This document shows positions 24,327 to 32,033 of a stretch of 64,000 nt of DNA, piece after piece (the first letter of the stretch is position 1; each line of letters begins with the position of its first letter). The translations under genes were made by a program, and so were the position numbers. This stretch comes from Bradyrhizobium canariense (lineage in GTDB: Bacteria; Pseudomonadota; Alphaproteobacteria; Rhizobiales; Xanthobacteraceae): NCBI RefSeq assembly GCF_900105125.1, contig NZ_LT629750.1, forward strand, positions 4,987,001-5,051,000, written 5' to 3'. The notes beneath the pieces were generated by a model. The model did no database searches. It had not been told where the DNA came from and saw only the letters and a list, made by a program, of their open reading frames with translations.

Positions 24327-26783
24327 ATGATCGGGGTCAAGGACAAAATCGGGTTTCGGCGCGAGGGCCTGTTCGCCAAATACGTCATCGCCCTCGTCGG
24401 ACTCGTGGTGTTCGTGCTGGCCGTCAACGGCGCGTTCGAGATCTGGATCAGCTATCGCGCCACCAAGACCACGCTGACCGACGCGATGGCGGAAAAGGCC
24501 GACGCGACGGCGCAGCGGATCGAGCAATCGATCTCCGATCTGGAGCGGCAGATCAGCTGGGTGACGCGCGCCAGCTCCAGCTCGCTCGAGCAACATCGAT
24601 CCGACTATGCTCAGCTGCTCAATCAGGTGCCCGCCGTCACCCAGCTCTCGCTGTTGAACGGCAGCGGCCGCGAGACGCTTCGGCTGTCGCGCAGCGCGAT
24701 TTTGGTCAACGGCGGCGCGGATTTTTCCCGCGACATGCGGTACAGCGAAACCGTCTCCCGGGGCGTGAGTTTCGTGCCCGCCGATTTCCGGGGATCGCAG
24801 CCCTATATGTCGATCGCGGTGTCGCACACCGGATTCAATGCCGGCGTCACCGTCGCCGAGGTCGATCTTCGCTTCCTGTCGGATTTTCTCGGCGATGCGC
24901 AGATCGGCAAGGCCACCTACGCCTATGTGGTCGATCCCCGCGGCAAGGTGCTGGCGAGTTCGGCGAACGGGCCCGAGGTCGGCAAGGACCTCGCGGCATT
25001 GCCGCAGGTCGCGGCCTTGATTGCGCCAAATAGCCGGGCCCCGGCCTCGGGCACCGACGCCGAAGGCCAGTCGGTGTTGACCGCGTCGAGTACGGTGCCA
25101 AAGCTCGGCTGGTCCGTGTTGTTCGAGCAGCCGACGGCGCAGGCGCTGGCGCCGATCCGCGATCAATTGCTGCGGATCGCGTTGCTGATCGGGCTCGGGC
25201 TTGCGGTGGCGATCCTGGCCGGCATCGTGATGGCGCGGCGGATGCTGGTGCCGATCACGGCGCTGCGCGCCGGCGCGCGCCGTCTCGGCGCCGGCGATTT
25301 CAGCCATCGCATCGAGGTGCGCACCGCGGACGAGCTGGAAGAACTCGCCGGCCAGTTCAACAGCATGGCGGGGCAACTGGCGGAAACCTATTCCGGCCTG
25401 GAAACCAAGGTGGAGGAGCGGACCCGCGATCTCGCGCAGTCGATCAACGAGCTGAAAGTGCTGGAAGAGGTCGGCCGCGCCGTTGCCTCCTCGCTCGACC
25501 TCACGGCGGTGCTGCCCACCGTGGCGGCGCGCGCGCTCGAAATCACCCACGCCGACGCGGTGCTGATCTACGGCTATGACGCAGCCAACCACTGCTTCAA
25601 TCTCGCTGAATCCATCGGCATCGATAAGGCCGCGGAAGGCCAGCATCTCGCCATCGAAGAGAATGGCAGCGTGCTCGGCGAAGCCGCGGCCAACGGCGAG
25701 CCGGTCGCGATCCCTGATCTCGCCGGCGCCGGAGACATCCTGTTGCGCGACGTTGCGATCGCGGCCGGCTTCAATTCGGTGCTGGTGGTGCCGCTGGTCG
25801 ATCAAAAGGGCATCCTGGGCTCGCTGGTGGTGTTGCGGCGAAATGCCGGCGAGTTTTCTTCCAACCTGATCGGATTGATGCGCACTTTCGCGCACCAATC
25901 GGTGCTGGCGATGCGCAACGCGCGGCTGTTCACCGAAGTGGATCAGAAAGGCCGCGAGCTCGCGAGCGCGCACAGCACCGTTCAGCAGCAGGCCGGCAAG
26001 CTGCAGGAGCAGACCGAGCAACTCAAGCACTGGAACCGGTCGCTGGAAGAACGCGTCGAAAAGCAGCTCGCGGAGATCGAACGCATCCGCCGCCTCGAGC
26101 GTTTCCTGGCGCCGCAGGTCGCGCAGCTCATTGCCTCCTCCGACGGGCACGATGCGCTGCTCGACAGCCATCGCCGCGAAGTGACGGTCGTGTTCTGCGA
26201 CCTGCGCGGCTTCACCGCCTTCACCGAGACCACCGAGCCGGAAGAGGCGATGAATGTGCTGCGGGAATATCACGCAGCGCTCGGCGAACTGATCTTCCGC
26301 TATGAGGGCACGCTCGATCGCTATGCCGGCGACGGCGTGATGATCCTGTTCAATGCGCCAATTCAATTTGACGATCATACCAAGCGCGCGGTGAAGATGG
26401 CGGTCGAGATGCGCGACACGATTGGTGAGCTGACCGAGCGCTGGCGCAACCGCGGACATAGCTTAGGGTTTGGCGTCGGCATCGCGCTCGGCTACGCCAC
26501 GCTGGGCCAGATCGGGTTCGAGCAGCGGCTGGAATACGCCGCGATCGGCAGCGTCACCAATCTCGCCTCGCGACTGTGCGACGAAGCCAAGGCGAACCAG
26601 ATCGTGGTCTCGCGCCGAGTCTACGGCATGGTCGAGCCATGGGTCGAAGCCAGGCCACTCGATGATCTCGTGCTCAAGGGATTCAATCATCCGGTGCTGG
26701 CTGTCGAAATCCTGCAATGGCGCGAGGAAGTCGACAATGTCGTCGACGTCTCGCCGGCGACGGCGCGGCGGCGCAAGCAGTAG
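24327..26783 (+). CDS. Membrane class III adenylate/guanylate cyclase with sensor, HAMP and GAF domains
   Basis: An 818-residue signalling enzyme: TM1 (~17-44), periplasmic Cache-like sensor (~45-285), TM2 (~287-305), HAMP (RRMLVPITALRAGARRLGAG), GAF (~400-545), coiled coil, and a class III cyclase domain (~620-790). Metal-binding Asp residues are D625 (VVFCDLRGFT) and D669 (YAGDGVMILF), and the transition-state Asn is in GSVTNLASRL. The usual adenine-selecting Lys is R665 (TLDRYAGDG), a variant I recall as common in alphaproteobacterial cyclases, so nucleotide preference is uncertain. It is a single gene. A decayed relative of its catalytic domain lies at 28230-28320. Confidence 0.92.
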   Translation: MIGVKDKIGFRREGLFAKYVIALVGLVVFVLAVNGAFEIWISYRATKTTLTDAMAEKADATAQRIEQSISDLERQISWVTRASSSSLEQHRSDYAQLLNQVPAVTQLSLLNGSGRETLRLSRSAILVNGGADFSRDMRYSETVSRGVSFVPADFRGSQPYMSIAVSHTGFNAGVTVAEVDLRFLSDFLGDAQIGKATYAYVVDPRGKVLASSANGPEVGKDLAALPQVAALIAPNSRAPASGTDAEGQSVLTASSTVPKLGWSVLFEQPTAQALAPIRDQLLRIALLIGLGLAVAILAGIVMARRMLVPITALRAGARRLGAGDFSHRIEVRTADELEELAGQFNSMAGQLAETYSGLETKVEERTRDLAQSINELKVLEEVGRAVASSLDLTAVLPTVAARALEITHADAVLIYGYDAANHCFNLAESIGIDKAAEGQHLAIEENGSVLGEAAANGEPVAIPDLAGAGDILLRDVAIAAGFNSVLVVPLVDQKGILGSLVVLRRNAGEFSSNLIGLMRTFAHQSVLAMRNARLFTEVDQKGRELASAHSTVQQQAGKLQEQTEQLKHWNRSLEERVEKQLAEIERIRRLERFLAPQVAQLIASSDGHDALLDSHRREVTVVFCDLRGFTAFTETTEPEEAMNVLREYHAALGELIFRYEGTLDRYAGDGVMILFNAPIQFDDHTKRAVKMAVEMRDTIGELTERWRNRGHSLGFGVGIALGYATLGQIGFEQRLEYAAIGSVTNLASRLCDEAKANQIVVSRRVYGMVEPWVEARPLDDLVLKGFNHPVLAVEILQWREEVDNVVDVSPATARRRKQ

Positions 26784-26854
26784 TCTTGAGCGCGCTTGCG
26801 CCTTTTGACTCTGCGTACCAGGCTCCACGCGATCCAGGGCCGCAGTCGTAGTGT

Positions 26855-26959
26855 TCCCTCCCCCCTTGCGGGGGAGGGTCAGGGAGGGGGGTAAGCCACA
26901 CGCACCTGTGCTCGTGGCTTACCCCCCCTCTCCAACTCTCCCCCGCAAGGGGGGAGAGA
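26855..26959. repeat. Dispersed palindromic repeat, family C
   Basis: CCCTCCCCCCTTGCGGGGGA and its inverted copy near CTCCCCCGCAAGGGGGGAGA, with GGGGGTAAGCCACACGCACC mirrored by GTGGCTTACCCCCC inside, form a long hairpin. Relatives with other loops are at 30511, 33807 and 44072. Confidence 0.8.
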
Positions 26960-26988
26960 GCCGAGCGGAGCATGCGGCCCTACAGTTT

Positions 26989-27076
26989 CGTAGGGTGGGT
27001 AAAGGCGCGCTTGCGCCGTGCCCACCTTTTTTGCGTGAAGACTCTGGTGGGCACGCTGCGCTTTGCCCACCCTACG
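26989..27076. repeat. Dispersed palindromic repeat, family D
   Basis: CGTAGGGTGGGTAAAG at 26989 and CTTTGCCCACCCTACG at 27061-27076 are inverted copies. Inner arms GGCGCGCTTGCGCC and GGTGGGCACG / CGTGCCCACC also pair. This looks like a REP/BIME-type mobile palindrome. Confidence 0.75.
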
Positions 27077-27112
27077 ACTTGGCCTCAGGCCACCGCCTCA
27101 CCGTTGAAATAC

Positions 27113-27307
27113 TTACGCAGCCAGATGCGCCTTGGGTCGCGGCGACAATCTGGACTCGCAAATAAAATCCAGCGCGCCTTCGTTCTCGATCGCATACCGA
27201 GGCTCGCCATCAACCGTCGTGAAGATCGCCTGAACGATTCCGGTTTCGCCGCCGTCGGTGGACACCACATCTCCAATTTTAAATTTCGCCTTGTCCAATT
27301 TTGTCAT
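27113..27307 (-). CDS. Small conserved protein with a YodC/KOW-like fold
   Basis: A 64-residue protein from ATG 27307, with AGGA about 7 bases upstream. The core KFKIGDVVSTDGGETGIVQA followed by PRYAIENEGALDFICESRLS looks like a short SH3-like barrel similar to DUF2158 (YodC) proteins. Codon usage matches neighbours. It stands alone beside palindromic repeats. Function is unknown; small barrels of this type can bind nucleic acid or partner proteins. Confidence 0.6.
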   Translation of the reverse strand: MTKLDKAKFKIGDVVSTDGGETGIVQAIFTTVDGEPRYAIENEGALDFICESRLSPRPKAHLAA

Positions 27308-27626
27308 GTTCAAGTCCTGCTCGCTAATGGTTGAACGCGACTCAACATGGCGAAAGTGTGGAGCGAGTTTCCGCTTGTGTCACGACGTAAGAGTGCAACA
27401 GCAGGAACTGAGGCTCGCCATTTTCCAGCAGTTGCAGCGCGTCCGGCATTTATCCCGCGACTATCCACCGCTTTCGTTACGCGAGCGTCAATTAACCCGA
27501 GATGAATGCGCGCTCGCGCATATCAGACATTTTCAAAGAGCTGACACTTCAAATAGCTGCACGCGCAAGTTCCCGTCTCGCGGCGCGAGGCGCCCGAGTT
27601 TTGTGCAGGAATCATTCGGCCCGGAA

Positions 27627-27688
27627 GGAAGGGCGCAGGGCGACCCTTAAGGAAGGGCGCAGGGCGACCCTTAAGGAAGGGCGCAGGG
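27627..27688. repeat. 24-bp tandem repeat, about 2.6 copies
   Basis: The unit GGAAGGGCGCAGGGCGACCC plus TTAA occurs at 27627 and 27651 and partly at 27675. The unit length is a multiple of three, so frames across it read through as KEGRRATL repeats, but no supported gene covers it. Confidence 0.85.
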
Positions 27689-28229
27689 AACACCGGGTGC
27701 ACGGCTGGCACCCGCAGCCTCGCGTGCAAAATAAAAAAGCACACGAGTTAGTCACCACAGGTACCCCGAGATCACCCGGCATTCCCTGCACAATGGTTTT
27801 AACGGTTTCCTTCGTGCTCTCCCCGGTGACGAATTCTTGTTTGTCACCGTCATCACGCGGATTAAGGTTTTGCCGAAGCCCGGTCGGGCCGGCTTCACCT
27901 CCGCGGACTTGACACCAGCAACGGGTGCCAGGACCACACGACTTCGCCGTCCGCAGCGTCCGTCTTCGCCTGAAGGCTTCACTGGGCTTTGTGCCCGGTC
28001 CGAAGCTTCAGCGAAGGCGGAAACAACGCCGTTCGTCCGCGCGCCCTATCAATCGCTCACGAGCCGACAACGACCCGCCCTGCGATCTCAGCCGCGCGCC
28101 CGACGCTGCCGCGTCCACCGCATCCCACCCCGCGTCCGTGACGATCGCGATACGCCCCTCTGAGGGGTGGAACGGCGGGGGAGATGGAGGTGATTTGGGC
28201 ATGGGGTCAAGGGGGTGAGTGCGCGATTC

Positions 28230-28320
28230 CGCGTGGCCGCAATTGGTTTCATCCCGAGTACGTCGCGATCACAGCATCACCAATCTGGCCTCGCGGCTAT
28301 ACGACGAAGCGATCGCCTGC
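28230..28320 (+). pseudogene. Decayed fragment of a class III nucleotide cyclase domain
   Basis: In three adjacent frames the sequence reads AAIGF, EYVAI and SITNLASRLYDEA. These align in order with GQIGF, EYAAI and SVTNLASRLCDEA of the intact cyclase at 26504-26590; the DNA is also clearly similar. A small deletion near 28271 breaks the frame between EYVAI and SITNL. Upstream catalytic Asp motifs are missing. It could derive from the neighbouring gene or from another cyclase. A later LKGLP at ~28437 recalls the family's C-terminal LKG motif. Confidence 0.6.
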
Positions 28321-28564
28321 AATTCGACCGCGCTACGTCCGGACGCCCTACGTCCTTATTCCAACCGTCAGCGGTTTTCATTGGTCGGGGTGCGGCAACT
28401 GATAGCGGACGACCATCCCGGCACCGTGGGTCCACTAAAGGGACTGCCTTTGCTTGACCGTGCCAATAGAGTCTAGGCCACCTGCCACTACCGCTTTGAT
28501 TGGACCGGAGTCGAAGCTGTAGTTATGCTCAGAGGGCAGCGGTGATCAGAGAAGGTCGCGCCAC

Positions 28565-28711
28565 ATGAAGACGAGCAGCGCAGGGTTTACCTTTTGGCGG
28601 ATGACAGTGCTGGCGTGCGTGGTCGCCATGGCCCTCGTTGGCGGCATGAGGGATGAGCGGCCCCGTGGCGGCCATTATGGCGCGGACTTTCAATGGCACT
28701 CACAATACTGA
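28565..28711 (+). CDS. Possible small membrane or secreted protein
   Basis: A 48-codon frame starts at ATG 28565 with GAAGG nine bases upstream. It has a hydrophobic segment (MTVLACVVAMALVGGM, ~13-28) followed by a polar His/Gly-rich tail (RDERPRGGHYGADFQWHSQY). No homologue was recognised. It could be a genuine micropeptide or chance. Confidence 0.35.
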   Translation: MKTSSAGFTFWRMTVLACVVAMALVGGMRDERPRGGHYGADFQWHSQY

Positions 28712-28911
28712 AACCTTAGGCCTGACCTAATACGGCCGCGCGTTCGTCAATAGCGTACCGATGGTCTCGCGCACGAATGCGCGAACTTTGTCTTCCCGCG
28801 CCGGGCCATGGTAGCCGCATTGGTATCACCGAACGGCCACACGAAAATCAAACGTTGACCGGATTTCGCGGATAAACGTTTTTAGCTTTCAAACCAAAAA
28901 GGCAAAAAGGA
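28712..28911. other. Upstream region of the small secreted protein gene
   Basis: About 200 bases with no supported gene; A-rich just before 28912 with AAGG-type ribosome-binding sequence. No promoter was confidently identified. Confidence 0.35.
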
Positions 28912-29271
28912 ATGACCGTGCGCATCTTCACAGCATCCGTCATTATTGCGGTACTCTCCTTAGGAACGCCTGCTTTCGCGCAAGCGCAAGGAGCGCAACC
29001 CAAAGCGCAGGCGCAGACTCCGTCTGATCAATCCACGGTCATCCGGAGCATACAGGTCGTCAACATCAAAGATCTCAAGCCCGAGGTGCGGTCGAAGGTT
29101 GAGAATGTAGTCGCGCAGACAAGCGAGGACGATCTGCGATCGCTTCGGAGTTCGATCGATGCGACGCCGGAGGCGGCAGCCGCCCTCAAGGCCAATGGCC
29201 TGAATTCGTCGCAAGTTGTCGCTATCAACATCGACGACGGCGTCCTGACGATGTTCGCTAAGACAGCTTGA
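28912..29271 (+). CDS. Small secreted protein of unknown function
   Basis: A 119-residue protein with a Sec signal (VRIFTASVIIAVLSLGTPAF, cleavage after AFA), a Gln/Ala-rich linker and a compact domain (VIRSIQVVNIKDLKPEVRSK, then SQVVAINIDDGVLTMFAK). ATG 28912 is the first start; GTG 28918 is better spaced from AAAGGA and may be the real one. The family was not recognised. A strong terminator follows 44 bases after the stop, so it is a monocistronic unit. Confidence 0.7.
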   Translation: MTVRIFTASVIIAVLSLGTPAFAQAQGAQPKAQAQTPSDQSTVIRSIQVVNIKDLKPEVRSKVENVVAQTSEDDLRSLRSSIDATPEAAAALKANGLNSSQVVAINIDDGVLTMFAKTA

Positions 29272-29315
29272 AACGGATCACGATAGCGCGCCGGATGTAC
29301 GCCAGCGATAGTTGA

Positions 29316-29345
29316 AGGGCCTCGGTCGTTCCGAGGCCCTTTTTC
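29316..29345 (+). terminator. Rho-independent terminator
   Basis: AGGGCCTCGG (29316-29325) and CCGAGGCCCT (29331-29340) form a perfect 10-bp stem with a TCGTT loop, followed by a run of T. It ends transcription of the small secreted protein gene. Confidence 0.9.
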
Positions 29346-29582
29346 GTTGAGCGCTGCGCGAAAGCAGGACAGGCGAGGCGGATCGCTGACTGCGCGTCAT
29401 CGACCGACATCGAAGGATGCGAACGCCGAGGGCGGCGCATCGTCACGATCGCCGGATCACCTCTTGCCTTGCTCCAGCTTGATAGGCCACTCGACTAAAC
29501 TCACAATTTGCTCCCGCACTCTATTGCTGCTTGGCTCCCAGCCCAGCCATCTGATATCGGTGATCCCCGAAACGGGAATGGA

Positions 29583-30485
29583 ATGCCGATGAGCCATTTC
29601 GCCGAGCGCGCGCTTTTGCGGTGTCTGCCGACGCTGGCCGTCGCGGCTCTCCTTTGCCTCTCCTCGCAGCCAAGCTTCTCCGCCGACGAGGCCGATGCGC
29701 CGAAGGGCTCGACTGTTACGGTGCTCAAGGCAACAAAGGCCTGCTTCTCCGATGTCGTCGAGGTTTCGGGCATTGTTCGTCCCCGCGAGGAAACGGCGGT
29801 TCGACCCGAGCGGCTGGGCCTGAAGGTGACGGAAATCCTGGCCGACCCCGGCGACGCCGTGACCGCCGGCCAGACATTGGCGCGGCTCAGCCTGCCCGAG
29901 GGCGGAACGCTGCAGGTGCAGGCGCCGGTGGCCGGGCTGATCGCGGCGTCCTCGGCCGTGATCGGCGCGATGGCGTCCGCCAAGGGCGAGGCGCTGTTCA
30001 GCATCATCGCGCGATCCGAGTTCGACCTGATCGGCCTGGTGCCGACCCGGGATCTACCGAAGCTGAAGGTCAACCAGACCGCGCGGATCAAGGTGATCGG
30101 CGCCGGCGACGTCGACGGCAAGGTGAGCCTGGTGGCCCCGACCGTGCAGCCCGACAGCCAGCTGGGCCAGGTCACCATCGCGGTCACCTCGACCCAGCGC
30201 CTGCTGGTGAATTCGTCCGCGCGGGCGATGATCAAGACCAGCCAAAGCTGCGGCGTGTCGGTGCCGCTGACCGCCATTCTCTATACCACCGCCGGCACCG
30301 TGGTTCAGGTGGTGCGGCGCGAGCGGGTCGAGACCAAGCGGGTCGAGGTCGGGCTGTTGTCCGGCGGCCAGGTCGAAATCCGCGACGGCCTTGCCGAAGG
30401 CGACATGGTGGTGGCGCGCGCCGGCGCGCTGTTGCGCGAGGGCGATCTGGTGCGGCCGGTGACGGCGAGTGCGGACGCGAAATAA
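29583..30485 (+). CDS. Orphan RND-type periplasmic adaptor
   Basis: A 300-residue adaptor (ATG 29583 or 29589) with signal peptide (LPTLAVAALLCLSSQPSFSA), split lipoyl halves (LGLKVTEILADPGDAVTAGQ and QAPVAGLIAASSAVIG) and a C-terminal EIRDGLAEGDMVVARAGALL block. It is paralogous to the adaptor at 15381: both share KA-x(0,2)-KACFSD-like and SCGV segments with the same two Cys. No RND pump follows; instead a convergent caspase-like gene lies 206 bases away. It may serve a pump encoded elsewhere or have a non-efflux role. Confidence 0.85.
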   Translation: MPMSHFAERALLRCLPTLAVAALLCLSSQPSFSADEADAPKGSTVTVLKATKACFSDVVEVSGIVRPREETAVRPERLGLKVTEILADPGDAVTAGQTLARLSLPEGGTLQVQAPVAGLIAASSAVIGAMASAKGEALFSIIARSEFDLIGLVPTRDLPKLKVNQTARIKVIGAGDVDGKVSLVAPTVQPDSQLGQVTIAVTSTQRLLVNSSARAMIKTSQSCGVSVPLTAILYTTAGTVVQVVRRERVETKRVEVGLLSGGQVEIRDGLAEGDMVVARAGALLREGDLVRPVTASADAK

Positions 30486-30510
30486 GCGACAAGAACTCGG
30501 GGTTCAGTTC

Positions 30511-30647
30511 ACCTTTCCCCGGCGGGGAGAGGTCGATTTGCTCACGGCGATGCGAAGCATCGTCCGGGTGCAAATCGGGTGAGGGGACTCAGGACAACGA
30601 GAGACCGTAACCCCTCAACCCCAGCCCTCTCCCCACGGGAGAGGGAG
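30511..30647. repeat. Dispersed palindromic repeat, family C
   Basis: CCTTTCCCCGGCGGGGAGAG at the left and CTCTCCCCACGGGAGAGGG at the right enclose GATGCGAAGCATC and the CCGTAACCCCTCAACCCCAG sequence also found at 33807-33910. It sits between the convergent adaptor and caspase-like genes. Confidence 0.75.
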
Positions 30648-30691
30648 CAGACTTCCGTCGACAGTCGAGCTCGATCTAATCTCGCTGTGAC

Positions 30692-31552
30692 TTAGCTGCC
30701 GGCGTTTTCGATGGGGGCGAAGCGGACGTCTTCCGGCAGCGAAGACGAGACCGACGGGACCTGCCCGCCGTCGGAAGCGTGGGTGATCGCGACGCGGGTC
30801 TGGTTGAAGACGGCTTCCGCTCCGCTCTGCGCGTTGCTGAGGTTATTGAGCAGTTCGGCCATCAGCACGCTGTATTGGCCTTTGGAATCGTCGGCCACCT
30901 GGCCCGGCGTCGCCGAGGTGAGGATCAGCGTCTTATCAGGCGCATCAATCGGCGCGAGACCATGCGAGAAGCTGCGGAACCGGCGCTCATAGGGATTGCG
31001 CCGGGAGGCGTCGACGACGACGAGCTTGGCGCGGGCGCCCCTCTCCTTCATCACGTCGAGCACCGATTCAATGCTGACGCCCTGGCGGCGGACGTCGGAT
31101 TCCCTCCAGATCGCCGCATCGACCGGGATCATGTAGCTCTCACGGCCGGCCTGCACGCCGTAGCCGCCGAAATACAGCATGACCACGGAATCAGGATTGA
31201 TCCTGGCTTTCAGGCGCGCCACCGCACGGGTCATGTCGTCCCGGCTGGCGTCTTCCACCACATCGACCTCAAAACCGTCACGCCGCAGTGCTGCGGTCAG
31301 CGCCCGGGCATCGTTGATCGGCTGGGTCAGCGGCGCGTTGGCGTCCGGGTAATGGCCGTTGCCGATCACCAGGGCGATCCGCGAAGGGTGCTTGGCCTGG
31401 CCGCCGTCCTGCCCGGTTTCGATCGCCTTGGCCGCATCGAGCGCGCGCATGTTCAGCGCAGCATGGGCACCGATCGCCAGCGACAGCACACCTGCCAAAG
31501 CGACGGCGATGGTGACCGAGCGGCGCGAGAGACGAAGCTGACCTACATGCAT
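30692..31552 (-). CDS. Caspase-fold protein, catalytic dyad absent (paralogue of 12944)
   Basis: A 286-residue exported or membrane-anchored protein: N-terminal hydrophobic segment (VTIAVALAGVLSLAIGAHAA), then a peptidase C14 domain (RIALVIGNGHYPDANAPLTQ to VPSVSSSLPEDVRF). The catalytic His is Y131 (YFGGYGVQAGRESYM) and the Cys is S183 (VDASRRNPYERRF). The protein at 12944 shares GVQA-x-R-x-SYMIP, DVRR and ASRRNP-(F/Y)-ERRFRSFS, so the pair forms one inactive subfamily. It lacks TPR repeats. ATG 31552 is preferred to the adjacent GTG. It is divergent from the terpene-cyclase-like gene. Confidence 0.88.
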   Translation of the reverse strand: MHVGQLRLSRRSVTIAVALAGVLSLAIGAHAALNMRALDAAKAIETGQDGGQAKHPSRIALVIGNGHYPDANAPLTQPINDARALTAALRRDGFEVDVVEDASRDDMTRAVARLKARINPDSVVMLYFGGYGVQAGRESYMIPVDAAIWRESDVRRQGVSIESVLDVMKERGARAKLVVVDASRRNPYERRFRSFSHGLAPIDAPDKTLILTSATPGQVADDSKGQYSVLMAELLNNLSNAQSGAEAVFNQTRVAITHASDGGQVPSVSSSLPEDVRFAPIENAGS

Positions 31553-32033
31553 CACGATTCATTCCTGTCATCGGCACGGAGCGCGCGAGTTTAGTCGCGC
31601 CCAATGCCGTCTAGGTTTGAGGGGTTGCCGGGCGGCTTTGCCGCCGAATTGCGCGCAATTTGCGGCGCCGCAACAACCCCCTTTAGCCCACCCAGCCCCT
31701 CCCGGCAATAACCATGCCGCGTTGCGAATACGGCCCTGCTTCCAGCGCCCGGCTCGCGCGGTTTTGACCGTGATTTCCGCGCGAACGCAGCGTTTTGTCG
31801 CGAGAAAACCGGTTCCACTTTTCCGGATCAGGCCCGGGCGTTTCGGCCGGCATAGGACCGGCATCGGGTTAATTTTTTCTCTCAATTTGATCAGATGGAA
31901 CCGTGACGAAGGTCACATTTGTATTTCGCCGCTATCCGTGTAGGTTTTCAAAGGCTTGCCTGACATCGCGAGTCGCGATGCGGGTTGGCTCGGGTGGGGG
32001 ACGCGCGAGGGGACCCGCGCGGGAAGACATTCC
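31553..32033. other. Shared upstream region of the caspase-like and cyclase-like genes
   Basis: This 481-base gap lies between two outward-pointing genes. It contains a Crp-like site at 31902-31917 about 117 bases before the cyclase-like start. The rest has no supported gene; a frame in phase with the cyclase-like gene reaches back to 31956 but is low in coding character. Confidence 0.5.
31902..31917. promoter_or_regulatory. Crp-like binding site upstream of the cyclase-like gene
   Basis: CGTGA-CGAAGG-TCACA differs from TGTGA-N6-TCACA at one base. It is placed ~117 bases before ATG 32034, suitable for activation. The window encodes two Crp-family proteins and a nucleotide cyclase, but the regulator is not known. 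Confidence 0.45.

Larger units (their letters stand above)
27308..28564. other. Gene-poor, repeat-rich region
   Basis: Most of this 1.26-kb stretch has no convincing gene. It holds a 24-bp tandem repeat (27627-27688) and a segment at ~27750-28160 whose accidental frames (TPRSPGIPCTMVLTVSFVLS, HRIPPRVRDDRDTPL) I recall as a repeated stretch misannotated as short proteins in Bradyrhizobium-type genomes. It also contains a decayed cyclase fragment (28230-28320). It looks like a hot spot of decay and repeat insertion. The part at 27314-27620 contains nothing recognisable. Confidence 0.55.

Noticed and set aside
23133..26459. Very long open frame on the minus strand (over 1,100 codons)
   Set aside because: It is antisense to the AsmA-like and cyclase genes, which have clear domains. 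High GC makes long antisense frames common; its residues have no family features.
26855..27076. Possible CRISPR or direct-repeat array
   Set aside because: The repeats are inverted palindromes without regular spacers and no cas gene is present.
27837..28163. Open frame beginning MFVTVITRIKVLPKPGR
   Set aside because: It coincides with a repeated non-coding-looking segment. Composition is Arg/Pro-rich and no RBS or domain supports it.
31956..32033. N-terminal extension of the cyclase-like gene
   Set aside because: The extra 26 residues are Gly/Arg-rich and have no ribosome-binding site; ATG 32034 is better placed after GGAAGA.
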